A DNA stretch of 64,000 nt. It comes from Cardiocondyla obscurior. Lineage: Eukaryota > Arthropoda > Insecta > Hymenoptera > Formicidae. The notes under the pieces were generated by a model, which saw only the letters and a program-made list of their open reading frames with translations, was not told the DNA's origin and searched no databases. The stretch covers positions 310,001 to 374,000 of the forward strand of contig NC_091873.1 of assembly GCF_019399895.1 (NCBI RefSeq), written 5' to 3'. The number at the start of each line of letters is the position of its first letter. Position 1 is the stretch's first letter. A program made the position numbers and the translations under genes. Below, in pieces: positions 55,593 through 64,000 of the stretch.

Positions 55593-56644
55593 GGATTTTA
55601 GAACCAGATGATGAGGAATGTAAACCCGGCGCATGGAGGCAGAAGCGGTGAGGGGGGTCGCATGTGTCGCATTTCCTCATATTCCCGGAGAAACTACCCG
55701 TACTCCGATTGCAATTCTGGACGAACTTTCATCCGACGCAGCAAATGATTAAGCTGCGTTTCGGCAATGCGGCGCGAATTACCGAGCGCGAGAGGAGCTG
55801 GAGAAACAAAAGGCATACGTACAATATAGCGGCCGTCGCTATCGCGTGAATGCGTGGTAAGGAAGTGGTCCTCGCATTGAGCATCCCGAGGTATGAGAAT
55901 CGGGATCGCAGGAATTTCTTCGATCTCCCAGAACTGCCGGAGAGCGGTATCAAGGTCGCGAAGTGGCGTAAAATGGTAAGCGAACAACTGAGTGGAGGAT
56001 AACGGGTCGTTAAGCGTACGTAGCGAGCCTGATATCACCCAACCGAACACGGTGTTCTGCGCAATAGGTTGCCCGGGTTGTCCCTTCCGAAGGCCCTCTC
56101 GCAACAGGTCACCGTACAAATCTGCCCCGATAATTAATTGAATAGAGTTTGCCTGAGTAGGAGTCGGATATGCCCAAGAGAGATCCGCTAGATAAGTTAG
56201 GTTGCTTAGAGATATCGAACGTTCAGGAGCATAAGCTGTAAGAGAATCAAGTATGAGCGCCGTCGCTCCATATTCCAAATTGGAACGACTCGGAGGAGAA
56301 ATCTTAAAGAATATGACCTGTCGCACGTGGCCAACTTGTACGCCGCCGATTGCCGAGATGGCAACGGGGCAACGACTGCGTTTGGCTCTAAGAAGTTGAG
56401 CCACGGATTCCGATATGAACGTGGCTTGGAAGCCCTGATCAAGCAAAGCTCGAATAGTGACAGATCGGGCGGATTCCGATGTCACGGTAACACGCGCCGT
56501 AGCGAGCAATATATGATCACGCGCCTGACACGTGGATGCCGCCAGAGCACTAGTGTGCACGGAAGCCACGGGAAGCAAGGACTCCGTGGAGATGGAAGAG
56601 GCGGGACTCGAAGTAAGCGCGGGGTCGGTCGTCGGTGCCGCGTC
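55593..56644 (-). pseudogene. BEL-1 aspartic protease (DUF1758-like) region
   Basis: Minus-strand frame with A-L-L-D-Q-G, in the position of the usual A-L-x-D-x-G-S, then F-I-S-E-S near the start. I-I-G-A-D-L-Y-G-D is the second protease landmark, followed by N-T-V-F-G-W-V-I-S-G, a BEL signature. The D-S-G-S triad reads D-Q-G, so catalysis is doubtful. A TAG at 55694-55696 and a frameshift near 55650 precede the segment Y-I-P-H-H that leads into RT. The N-terminal side joins gag across the gypsy insertion. Confidence 0.8.
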
Positions 56645-56648
56645 CACG

Positions 56649-56944
56649 TGTAAAAGATTTACCACTAGCAGCGCTGTGGCGGGTCGCTTTAGCGCCGTCT
56701 GGTAGAAAGCGCCAAAGCTTTTAGAGCTAATGTATATAGATGAACGCACGTGGGCAGCACGATCGCTCAACGGGCAGCCGGCTTCGAACGGCCGTCGGCT
56801 CGGGGAGTCGTTCAGTAGCGCGTAGAGGAAACGGATCGGAGATAGGACCAATAAAGTGAGACCTGACACACTTATAAACGTTCCTTTATTCATCCTGAGC
56901 GGCTTCCAGGGGAATCTCACTAGAAAAGAGAACTTCCTCTTACA
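56649..56944 (+). repeat. 5' LTR of gypsy element in BEL-1
   Basis: Begins TGTAAAAGATTTACC, ends CTTCCTCTTACA. It contains CCAATAAAGTG near 56850 as a likely poly(A) signal. Confidence 0.95.
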
Positions 56945-57127
56945 GAAAATAATTCAGAAGTGGGATTAGGGTATCCAAATCCCACGGATAATCGGAGTAA
57001 GTCCAAATAAAGTCGGAGCAAGACCACATACCTTCACGGTTAAAGTGAAGAAAGCAATTCAGCCATATTGGGCTGTAACGGAGCAGGCCACGCAGTCGGC
57101 AGACTCCTCACAAAAACAGATCCCACG
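56945..57127 (+). other. Gypsy leader before gag
   Basis: GAAAATAATTCAGAAGTGGG follows the LTR directly, and the tRNA primer site should be here. A TGGGATT motif occurs about 15 bp in. The gag start I prefer is the ATG at 57128. Confidence 0.4.
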
Positions 57128-57676
57128 ATGACGGACTTTGATGAGGCGGCAGAGCGGGCACGGTTATCTGCGATGACCGTAGAAAGCCTGAAAAAGGAAG
57201 CAAAAAAGCGTCAGCTAATAGCCGTGGGAAACAAAGAGGCAATAATTGATACGATTATGGCCTACCTCATGCAGCGGGCAGGCGAGGAGGAGCCGAGCGG
57301 AGCGGAGCAGTCCGAGGAGGACGACGACGGTGCGGCCCGATCCACCAAGTCAGCCCCAGCGGCAGGAGCGAAGGCCAAGACGCAGGGACCAGGGCAGGTT
57401 CAGACGCCGAATTTTGTTGCGCTCTTTGCGGAACAACTGCAGCAACAGCACCAAGCCATGTTGGAGCAGCAACAGCGGCAGAACCAGATCTTGATGGAGC
57501 AGCAGCAGCGGCAGAACCAGAACATGCTCGAGCAGTTCCGGCAGTTGCTGCAGCAGGCAAACCACTTGGCGGATCCAGGGAATAGCAGCCCGGTGGAACC
57601 GGAGGTCGAGCGGACCACACCACCTGCGGAAGATGTAAGAATTGAACATTTTTATACTAACGGAGATACGTATTAA
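57128..57676 (+). CDS. Gypsy gag N-terminus with SAP-like domain
   Basis: Starts M-T-D-F-D-E-A-A at 57128. The frame opens further up, but this ATG begins the recognisable domain. Residues 10-50 form a SAP-like helix-loop-helix (L-S-A-M-T-V-E-S-L-K-K-E-A-K-K-R with A-I-I-D-T-I-M), a putative DNA-binding motif. Then come an acidic linker and a glutamine-rich coiled coil (repeats of E-Q-Q-Q-R-Q-N-Q). It stops with TAA at 57674-57676. The capsid part continues in another frame 20 bp later, so one indel or a programmed shift at the AAT repeat is needed. Confidence 0.7.
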   Translation: MTDFDEAAERARLSAMTVESLKKEAKKRQLIAVGNKEAIIDTIMAYLMQRAGEEEPSGAEQSEEDDDGAARSTKSAPAAGAKAKTQGPGQVQTPNFVALFAEQLQQQHQAMLEQQQRQNQILMEQQQRQNQNMLEQFRQLLQQANHLADPGNSSPVEPEVERTTPPAEDVRIEHFYTNGDTY

Positions 57677-57689
57677 ATAATAATAATTC

Positions 57690-58728
57690 GGTCCGAGTGA
57701 TAGCACCGCTAATACCTTTGTTCGGCGGAACGGACGACGAAAACGTGGTAGCCTGGGTCGAGCGGGTCGACCAGATCGCAGAGATCCACCACGTAGCCCC
57801 GGGAACAATTTTGTTGGCGGCTTCCAGTAGTTTCACCAAAGAAGCGAAGACCTGGTACGAATACCAGATCGGTTCGGTTTTGCGGTCGTGGCAAACTCTG
57901 AAAGAGGTAATAGTGCGAGTGTTTGAAAATCGAACTCCTTTCTATTTGCAAATACAAAAGATAGAAGCACGTAGATGGAACTTTTCAAAAGAAACATTTC
58001 AAACGTACGCGATTAACAAGCTCGCGTTAATAAAAAGACTGAACTTACCAGTGCGCGACACAATCAATCTCCTGGTCGGCGGGATTAGTAAATCGTCCCT
58101 ACGGGTGACGGCGGCCACAGTCAAGGCCGAGACGGTGGAAGATTTCCTCGAAGAAATGAGGAAAATCACCGCAGCTTCTCGTGAGTATCCTAGAAGAAGC
58201 ACACCTTCTAATAATCGTTTTGTAAAATCTAAGGAAACTGGTACGAGAACGGAGCGGACGCGGTCCGACGGCAAAAACTTAACGGCAGCAGTACCTGCAA
58301 AGGAGCCGGAGCTGCGATGTTTCCACTGCAAGGCTCTTGGTCATCGAAGGCCGGATTGTCCAGCCCTGCAGCGGAAAGATGGTCCTCGAGAACAGCGGTA
58401 TGCAGCCAGCGTTACGGCGGTTGCAGAGGAGCAGCCGGAGGAATCTCAGGATCCCGACGAAGAGGATACCGTAGCGGCGGTCTCTGCGTGCGAGCGTAAT
58501 ATTAAAATGAGCGAGCGTCCAATTTATGTAATTAAGATTAATAAAATTAATTGTAGCTTACGGGTTTTAATCGATACCGGGAGTCCCGTTTCATTCGTGC
58601 GGGAAAGTATTTGGCTGAAATACTTTGGTTCCGAAAAACCGTTGGAGTCCAAGGGTAAATTCCACGCCATCAATAACAAGCCGATAGAGACCTGTGGAAA
58701 AATAGAAACATGTATTTGCTTTCAGTAA
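57690..58728 (+). pseudogene. Gypsy gag capsid, zinc knuckle and protease start
   Basis: The frame is entered without an ATG near 57690. Capsid-like helical region to about residue 170 (W-V-E-R-V-D-Q-I-A, W-Y-E-Y-Q), then one CCHC knuckle C-F-H-C-K-A-L-G-H-R-R-P-D-C near residue 207, then the aspartic protease start V-L-I-D-T-G-S-P near 290. It ends in TAA/TGA at 58726. A one-base insertion followed shortly by a one-base loss places about ten codons out of frame before pol resumes. Confidence 0.75.
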
Positions 58729-58764
58729 TGACCCAAAAATAGCTTTTCAATAAACTTACATATT

Positions 58765-61074
58765 TTGAAAAACAACGAATTCCGAAACGATTTTCTTATA
58801 GGACGCGACTTCTTAAACGAAAATAAGATAACAATTACTTACATTCCAAGCTCTTGGGAGAACCAAGGAAAAACTCTGTTGTGGCCACACTTTGATGTAT
58901 GCGAGGTCACCTCGGTTGTGGAGACATCTCTCGAACAGTGTAGTACAGACTTCGGTCCTGAAATAGATAACAAAGTTAGAAAGCTAATTTTGAATATTGA
59001 AAAGCAGATAATTCCCGAGATAGTAGACAATTATAAAGTACGAATCAATTTAAAGAATAATTCAATATACGCGTATTCGCCTAGAAAATTTGCTCACGTT
59101 CAACGACTTGAAATTCGTAAAATAATTGATAATTTAATAGAACGAGAGATAATTAAAACTAGTAATTCACCTTACTGTGCGAGAGTAGTCTCGGTGCAGA
59201 AACGGAATGGGACGGTACGTCTTTGCGTTGACTTGAGACCACTCAATAGTCGGGTAGCCAAGCAAAAGTTTCCTTTTCCACTCGTTGAGGATTGTCTCTC
59301 TACACTGGGAAATAAAAAGATATATACAGTATTAGATTTGCGAGATGGGTTCCATCAAATCAAGGTCCATCCGGATGACACGAAATACTTTTCGTTTGCG
59401 ACACCCGATGGACAATATGAATATACCCGGTTACCTTTCGGTTTCTGCGAAAGTCCAGCGGAATTCCAGAAGCGTCTGGTACAAGTTCTGCAGCCTCTGA
59501 TCTGGCGGGACAAGGCCATTGTGTATATTGACGACATCATGATAGCGTCCGAGTCAGTGGATGAGAATTTAGAGACCCTAAAAGAAGTATTAATAATATT
59601 AAAACAGTATCGGTTTGAATTAAATTACGCTAAATGTCAATTTCTTAAAAATGAAGTACAGTACTTTGGTTACGTTGTAAATGAACAGGAGATAACTCTC
59701 AGCTCTCGTCACACTGAAGCTATCGACAGGTTTCCGAGGCCGAAGAATGTGCATGAGGTCCAGCGATTCCTTGGGTTGGCGAGTTACTTCAGAAAGTTCA
59801 TAGAGAACTTCGCGGTAAAGGCCAGACCATTGTATAATTTACTGAAAAAGAATCAGGAGTTTAATTTTAATAATGATTGCGAAATAGCTTTTCAATTACT
59901 TAAAAATAAATTAAAAGCGTACCCTGTATTAAGAATCTATAACCCGGAACTGGAGACACAGCTGCACACTGATGCCAGTGCGCAGGGGTTAGCAGCTGTC
60001 TTAATGCAGAGGCAACCGAGTCAGGGTTGGGCACCGGTAGCGTACTTCAGTCAGGCCACTAACCAGGCTAAAAGTAGATATCACAGTTTCGAATTAGAAA
60101 TGTTAGCGATAGTGCGAGCAGTAGAAAGATTCCACATTTATCTCTACGGAATAGAGTTCATGGTAATAACAGATTGTAATGCATTGGTCTACGCGGTGAA
60201 CAAAGCTAGTCTCAACCCTAGGATAGCTAGATGGACTCTCGCTTTGCAAAATTATAAATTTAAACTGTCACACAAACCTGGTAAGCGTATGGCGCATGTC
60301 GATGCCCTCAGCAGACATGTAACGTTGGTTGATGCGCTGCCATTAGAAGCCAAACTGATTTTTAGGCAGCTTCAGGACCCAACTGTTCAGCAGCTGGCTA
60401 AGAATCTGGAACACAAAGAAAGTGACAAGTTTAAATTGATAGAAAGTCTCGTATATAGACAGGGAGAGGATAGAGCGAGGTTTTATGTACCAGAGGCCAT
60501 GGTAAATCAGATATGCAGAGTTTATCACGATGATTTGGCACATTGCGGAATTGAAAAAACTGTGGAGGGTATAAAACAAACCTACTGGTTCCCCTCAATA
60601 AGAAAACAGGTTAAAAGGTATGTGGACAACTGCATAACCTGCCTTACCGCTAATGCCTCACCTCATGCAAGGGAAGGAGAACTGCACTTGATAAATGGGC
60701 CAAACTTACCCTTTCAAATTCTGCATCTCAATCACTTTGGTCCTCTGCCGGAATCAGGCGGATTCCGACACATTCTCGTCGCGGTGGAAGCGTTCACACG
60801 GTACACTTGGTTGATACCCGCGCGATCAACCACGGCGAAAGAAACGATCGAACATTTGCGTTTATTATTTAACATATTCGGCACTCCGAGCGAAATCGTG
60901 ACCGATCGCGGTATGGCGTTTACGGCGAAAGACTTTATTAACTTCGCGTCAGCCCTTCGTATCAAATTACGGCACGTAACGGTGGCGTCCCCATGGGCGA
61001 ACGGCATGGCGGAGCGCGCGAATCGATTTCTGAAATCGTCACTCACGAAGGCCGCGGAGAGCGAGAACAACTGA
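58765..61074 (+). pseudogene. Gypsy pol: protease end, RT, RNase H, integrase
   Basis: Opens with F-L-I-G-R-D-F-L (protease end). RT has L-C-V-D-L-R-P-L-N, V-L-D-L-R-D-G-F-H-Q-I, L-P-F-G-F-C-E-S-P and intact Y-I-D-D near residue 252. RNase H starts L-H-T-D-A-S-A-Q-G near 398. Integrase has the zinc region (H-C-G-I-E-K-T, C-I-T-C-L) and core. The first core aspartate reads L-N-H-F-G-P, asparagine for the usual aspartate; the second, V-T-D-R-G, and the glutamate, A-E-R-A-N-R, are present. The frame ends at a TGA (61072-61074) where tryptophan is usual. RT may be functional as sequence; integrase is not. Confidence 0.85.
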
Positions 61075-61559
61075 CACGACGCGTTATCTTTGGTTCAATA
61101 CGTGATGAACAATACGAAGCACGCATCGCTGAACAGCACTCCGAGCAAACTGTTGCTAGGTTACGACCAGCGAAATCACGCGGATCGCGAAATCACGGCA
61201 TTGGTCGATAGGTTGGCGGGAGTAGATCGACAAATTGAAAGCGAGAGAGAGAAAGTGCACGCAATGTTGCTATCGAAGCGACGGAAAAAATCCGAAACTA
61301 CAATAAATTGTATTATGACGCCGCGCACAAAAAGCCTTCATTGTATAAGGAACAACAATTGGTTTTGATTCGAGATACGCAGACCCGACCGGGTCAATCA
61401 AGAAAACTTAAATCACAATATAAGGGCCCGTACATGATATCAAAGGTTCTCAATCACGGACGGTACGTAGTCACGGATGTGCCCGGGTTCAATCTCTCCG
61501 GAAAAGCATTAAACACGATTTTGTCAGCGGACAAGCTTAAACCGTTTGCGACGGAATAG
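61075..61559 (+). pseudogene. Gypsy integrase C-terminal region
   Basis: The same frame continues after the TGA for about 70 codons (Y-V-M-N-N-T-K-H, S-K-L-L-L-G-Y-D). It shifts by one base near 61290 and ends in the next frame with the chromodomain-like tail (Y-K-G-P-Y-M-I-S-K-V, H-G-R-Y-V-V) and a TAG at 61557-61559. Confidence 0.75.
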
Positions 61560-62128
61560 GGCATTTTATTATACATTGTATTTGTTAGCGTAGCGAGACA
61601 TCGCCGCATAGATGCGTTAATCTGCGAATAACAGCGTTTAATTTACGAGTTTATATTATCTATATTTGATCACGAAAAGTATTTTCATTTTTGTTAATGT
61701 TCTTACAATTTCGATTTTGATTGCGGCTATTTAGTTATAAAGCAAATTATATGAATGTGATGCGAAGCCTGAGCTTCCAGTAGTTTAAGATGGTTCTTTA
61801 CGGTACTTGATTTTTGTTTAAACCAACTACTCAAATTATGTTAATTTCGGCTATTCAAAGGCCTCTCATTTCTTTCTTTTTATTTTATTACAGTCTATTT
61901 TTTCTTTAATTGGTTGGTTGGTAAAGAGCGATTTTATGTTTTCTAAGTCAGTGATTATGACACTTAATAAGGTAAACAGCGTGTCCAATAGGGCGAGATA
62001 TAAAAAAGGTTTATAAAATTATTGTAATCTAACGTAAAATGTTAGCCCGCTGAGCAGGCAAAGCTTACTTTGTACCACGAGCAAATAAGGCACTTGCGAG
62101 CCGCAAGTAGAGTTAGACCTGGCCGAGC
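61560..62128 (+). other. Gypsy 3' non-coding region
   Basis: About 570 bp, AT-rich, no ORF and no envelope-like gene. A polypurine tract directly before the 3' LTR is not obvious (GACCTGGCCGAGC). Confidence 0.5.
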
Positions 62129-62424
62129 TGTAAAAGATTTACCACTAGCAACGCTGTGGCGGGTCGCTTTAGCGCCGTCTGGTAGAAAGCGCCAAAGCTC
62201 TTAGAGCTAATGTATATAGATGAACGCACGTGGGCAGCCCGATCGCTCAACGGGCAGCCGGCTTTGAACGGCCGTCGGCTCGGGGAGTCGTTCAGTAGCG
62301 CGTAGAGGAAACGGATCGGAGATAGGACCAATAAAGTGAGACCTGACACACTTATAAACGTTTTTTTATTCATCCTGAGCGGCTTCCAGAGGAATCTCAC
62401 TAGAAAAGAGAACTTCCTCTTACA
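62129..62424 (+). repeat. 3' LTR of gypsy element in BEL-1
   Basis: 296 bp, TGTAAAAGATTTACC...CTTCCTCTTACA, matching 56649-56944 with about six substitutions (about 2%). Older than the 14.6-kb gypsy element. Confidence 0.95.
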
Positions 62425-63172
62425 CACGTGTAACGTGGTGTGGTGCCGTTTATGACACGTACGGCAGGTATGCAGACTGCGACAGTTCGCTAATACATGC
62501 GATGGCGCGAGGCAGTTGAGGCAACGCTTCAAACGCTTGACTGTATCCATACGGGCCTTGGATTGTATCGCAATGAAACGTGTACACGCGCTCAGGAAAT
62601 GTTTCGCCTTGCAGAGCGGACAGGCACTAGTAGCCGCGGCGGCGTTTGCTACATGCAAACGGGCGGACCGAGTAGATTTTTCGGATTTAGAGACGTTAGC
62701 GGGCTTGGTTTCTTCCAACGCATGACAGCGGTTATGCAAAAACTCAATTAAATCCTTATAATTAGGGAGGTTATCGGCGTCGCAATTTCTGAGATTCCAA
62801 GCCTTTCGCGAATTCGTGTCTAAATTGTGCGTCAATAATTGCACTAAAAAAGCATTCCACAAAGACTTAAATGAATTATCCAGCAAACGCTAGGCGAAAA
62901 CAGTCATTTCGACTTTATCGCATAAGGCCTGAAGATCAGGCGCGGATTCCCGCTGCAACGCCGACAACCCGAACAACGTATCGAAATGGTGCTTCACGAG
63001 ACGCTTCCGGCTCTCGAACCGCTTGGTGAGCGCAGCCCAAGCGACTTGAAAATTATCAGTCGTAATAGAAAGATCTGAGATACACGTAAGCGCCGAGCCC
63101 GTAACCGAGGAAGCCAAATAATGCATGCATGCAAAGTCCGTAAGAGCATTATTCTTAATAACAAGCGCAGTG
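62425..63172 (-). pseudogene. BEL-1 gag, C-terminal part
   Basis: Minus-strand frame beginning, at the BEL-2 LTR junction, inside the gag helical domain (DUF1759-like: W-A-A-L-T-K-R-F-E-S, L-V-K-H-H, Q-A-L-C-D-K-V). It crosses a TAG at 62887-62889 and ends with BEL gag zinc-binding motifs C-P-L-C-K-A-K-H, C-L-N-C-L-A and C-R-T-C-H-K-R-H-H. It runs into the gypsy insertion at CACG. The N-terminus of gag would lie beyond the right end of the window, past BEL-2. Confidence 0.8.
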
Positions 63173-63715
63173 TTAGAGTTTTCAATAACACTTCACAATA
63201 TTTTGCAGAAATTAGTAAATTGTTTATTAAAAAAGAATGTACAAAAAAATAATAGAGATAAAATAATAAAAAATTAAATGATAAATGCTTGCTAGCTTTG
63301 CGGCACGCAAACAAGCTTGGCAAGTGTATAAAGCACGCAAGATACTAAATATGCTATGTCATAGCTGACAATTACTTTTTGCAAAATGACACGATTTTTC
63401 TGCATTGAGATACAGAGAGCAACTAACTAATCGGCACGAAGGCTCGCAATGCCTGGTTGCCATACCTTTGTTTGTAAGGACGGGCGCATAATATTACGGG
63501 ATGGCCCGGGTTCTCTGAAAAATGACACTTATCAGGCGGTCTACGTGACCGGATATTTAGTTATAAATTTCTCGGTGCCAGCAAGCAATAAAACTAAGAC
63601 ACGGCGCCAGCAAGTAATAAAAGAAAGGAGCAAAAAAAGAGAAAGTTTCCAAACGCACTAAGTTTTGCAAGGCACAAATATCATATTACATTTTAGCATT
63701 TTCTTTTTTTCTAAC
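63173..63715 (-). repeat. 3' LTR of BEL-2
   Basis: Bounded by TGTTAG at 63173 and CTAACA at 63715 (inverted ends), 543 bp. On the minus strand it directly follows the purine-rich GAGGCGGGCGGAA, as a 3' LTR should. Its far side joins the BEL-1 gag frame. The partner LTR is outside the window. Confidence 0.75.
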
Positions 63716-63735
63716 ATTCCGCCCGCCTCGTTCCC
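63716..63735 (-). other. BEL-2 polypurine tract
   Basis: Minus-strand GGGAACGAGGCGGGCGGAA ends at the TGTTAG of the LTR. Confidence 0.6.
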
Positions 63736-63768
63736 GCTGTGAACGAACATTTTCTTATGCTAGCATGT

Positions 63769-64000
63769 TCATGTCTCGGTTGCACGAGAAGCATGATTTT
63801 CTTCATCTTCAGCAAATAATGAGATGATTTTAACTACTGGACGCGTATAAGTGGATGTCGCAGTTTTTATAGTCACCACGCGAACTTAACCGTCGGCGCC
63901 GGGGTGAATAGCAATAATACGCCCAAGGGGCCACTTTGAAGGTGCAGTGCTCTCTTCACGGATTAAACATAGAGTATTAATTTTTAAATTTTTCGTTGCA
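63769..64000 (-). pseudogene. BEL-2 pol, C-terminal DUF5641-like domain, partial
   Basis: Enters from the right edge of the window. It has W-P-L-G-R-I, I-H-P-G-A-D-G, V-V-T-I-K-T-A-T-S-T-Y and R-P-V-V-K-I, the hallmark end of BEL/Pao polyproteins. A TAA (63886-63888) interrupts it between D-G and V-R-V. The frame then ends with TGA at 63769. Confidence 0.75.

Larger units (their letters stand above)
56649..62424 (+). mobile_element. Gypsy-type LTR retrotransposon inserted in BEL-1
   Basis: LTRs of 296 bp (56649-56944 and 62129-62424) differ at about six positions. Ends are TG...CA and the target duplication is CACG (56645-56648 and 62425-62428). Between them are gag, protease, RT, RNase H and integrase on the plus strand. 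The BEL-1 gag-protease frame is continuous once the element and one CACG are removed. Several lesions make it non-autonomous. Confidence 0.95.

Noticed and set aside
63449..63661. 70-codon ORF on the plus strand
   Set aside because: It lies entirely inside the BEL-2 LTR and shows no motif.

Overview
The window is a gene-poor, transposon-saturated stretch of an insect genome. Two tracts of the pentamer CCTAA/TTAGG (the ancestral insect telomere repeat), each joined to the poly(A) end of an R1-clade telomere-type non-LTR retrotransposon, point to an insect that keeps TTAGG telomeres. The mix of mariner-like, gypsy and BEL/Pao elements suggests Hymenoptera, perhaps an ant; that last step is inference from general knowledge. 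I see no ordinary single-copy host gene with confidence. The best candidate for something other than a known transposon family is a small spliced, two-ORF locus at 19.9-20.6 kb.

Layout. 0-2.2 kb: relic of a hAT transposase flanked by short repeats. 2.2-4.8 kb: I/Jockey-type LINE, cut at its RT active site by a 6.8-kb Tc1/mariner-superfamily fold-back element (4796-11596, TA target duplication). One arm of that element carries a further 3.2-kb insertion (5258-8493). 11.6-19.7 kb: a decayed Mutator-like transposase/YqaJ-nuclease gene on the minus strand, split by a young gypsy element (14564-19319, 525-bp LTRs almost identical, target duplication CATC). 19.9-20.8 kb: the two-ORF locus, transcribed divergently from that transposase gene. 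20.8-22.1 kb: mariner-type MITEs. 22.9-25.2 kb: GC-rich LTR-like block. 26.2-50.2 kb: a TTAA-bounded structure built from four copies of a fold-back element (E1-E4) around a 10.33-kb near-perfect tandem duplication of a telomeric retrotransposon. 50.3-51.5 kb: another fold-back MITE split by a solo LTR (target duplication GTTTC). 51.5-63.2 kb: a BEL/Pao element on the minus strand, broken by a solo LTR (55123-55587, CTGTC) and by a gypsy element (56649-62424, CACG). 63.2-64.0 kb: 3' LTR and pol end of a second BEL element inserted into the gag of the first.

How the parts relate. The window is a nested record: several insertions have recognisable target duplications, and the host reading frame resumes across several of them. 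The most striking inference is that E1-retrotransposon-E2-retrotransposon-E3 (26190-48532) behaves as one 22-kb composite transposon bounded by fold-back ends. It appears to have carried two telomeric retrotransposon units, with telomere repeats, into a TTAA beside a resident copy E4. The telomeric element also has a long unexplained upstream ORF (called ORF0 here) and a 2.8-kb AT-rich region with internal duplications upstream of ORF1. Nearly all transposon genes carry nonsense codons, frameshifts or lost catalytic residues, so most of the region is relic sequence. Intact potential remains only in individual segments.
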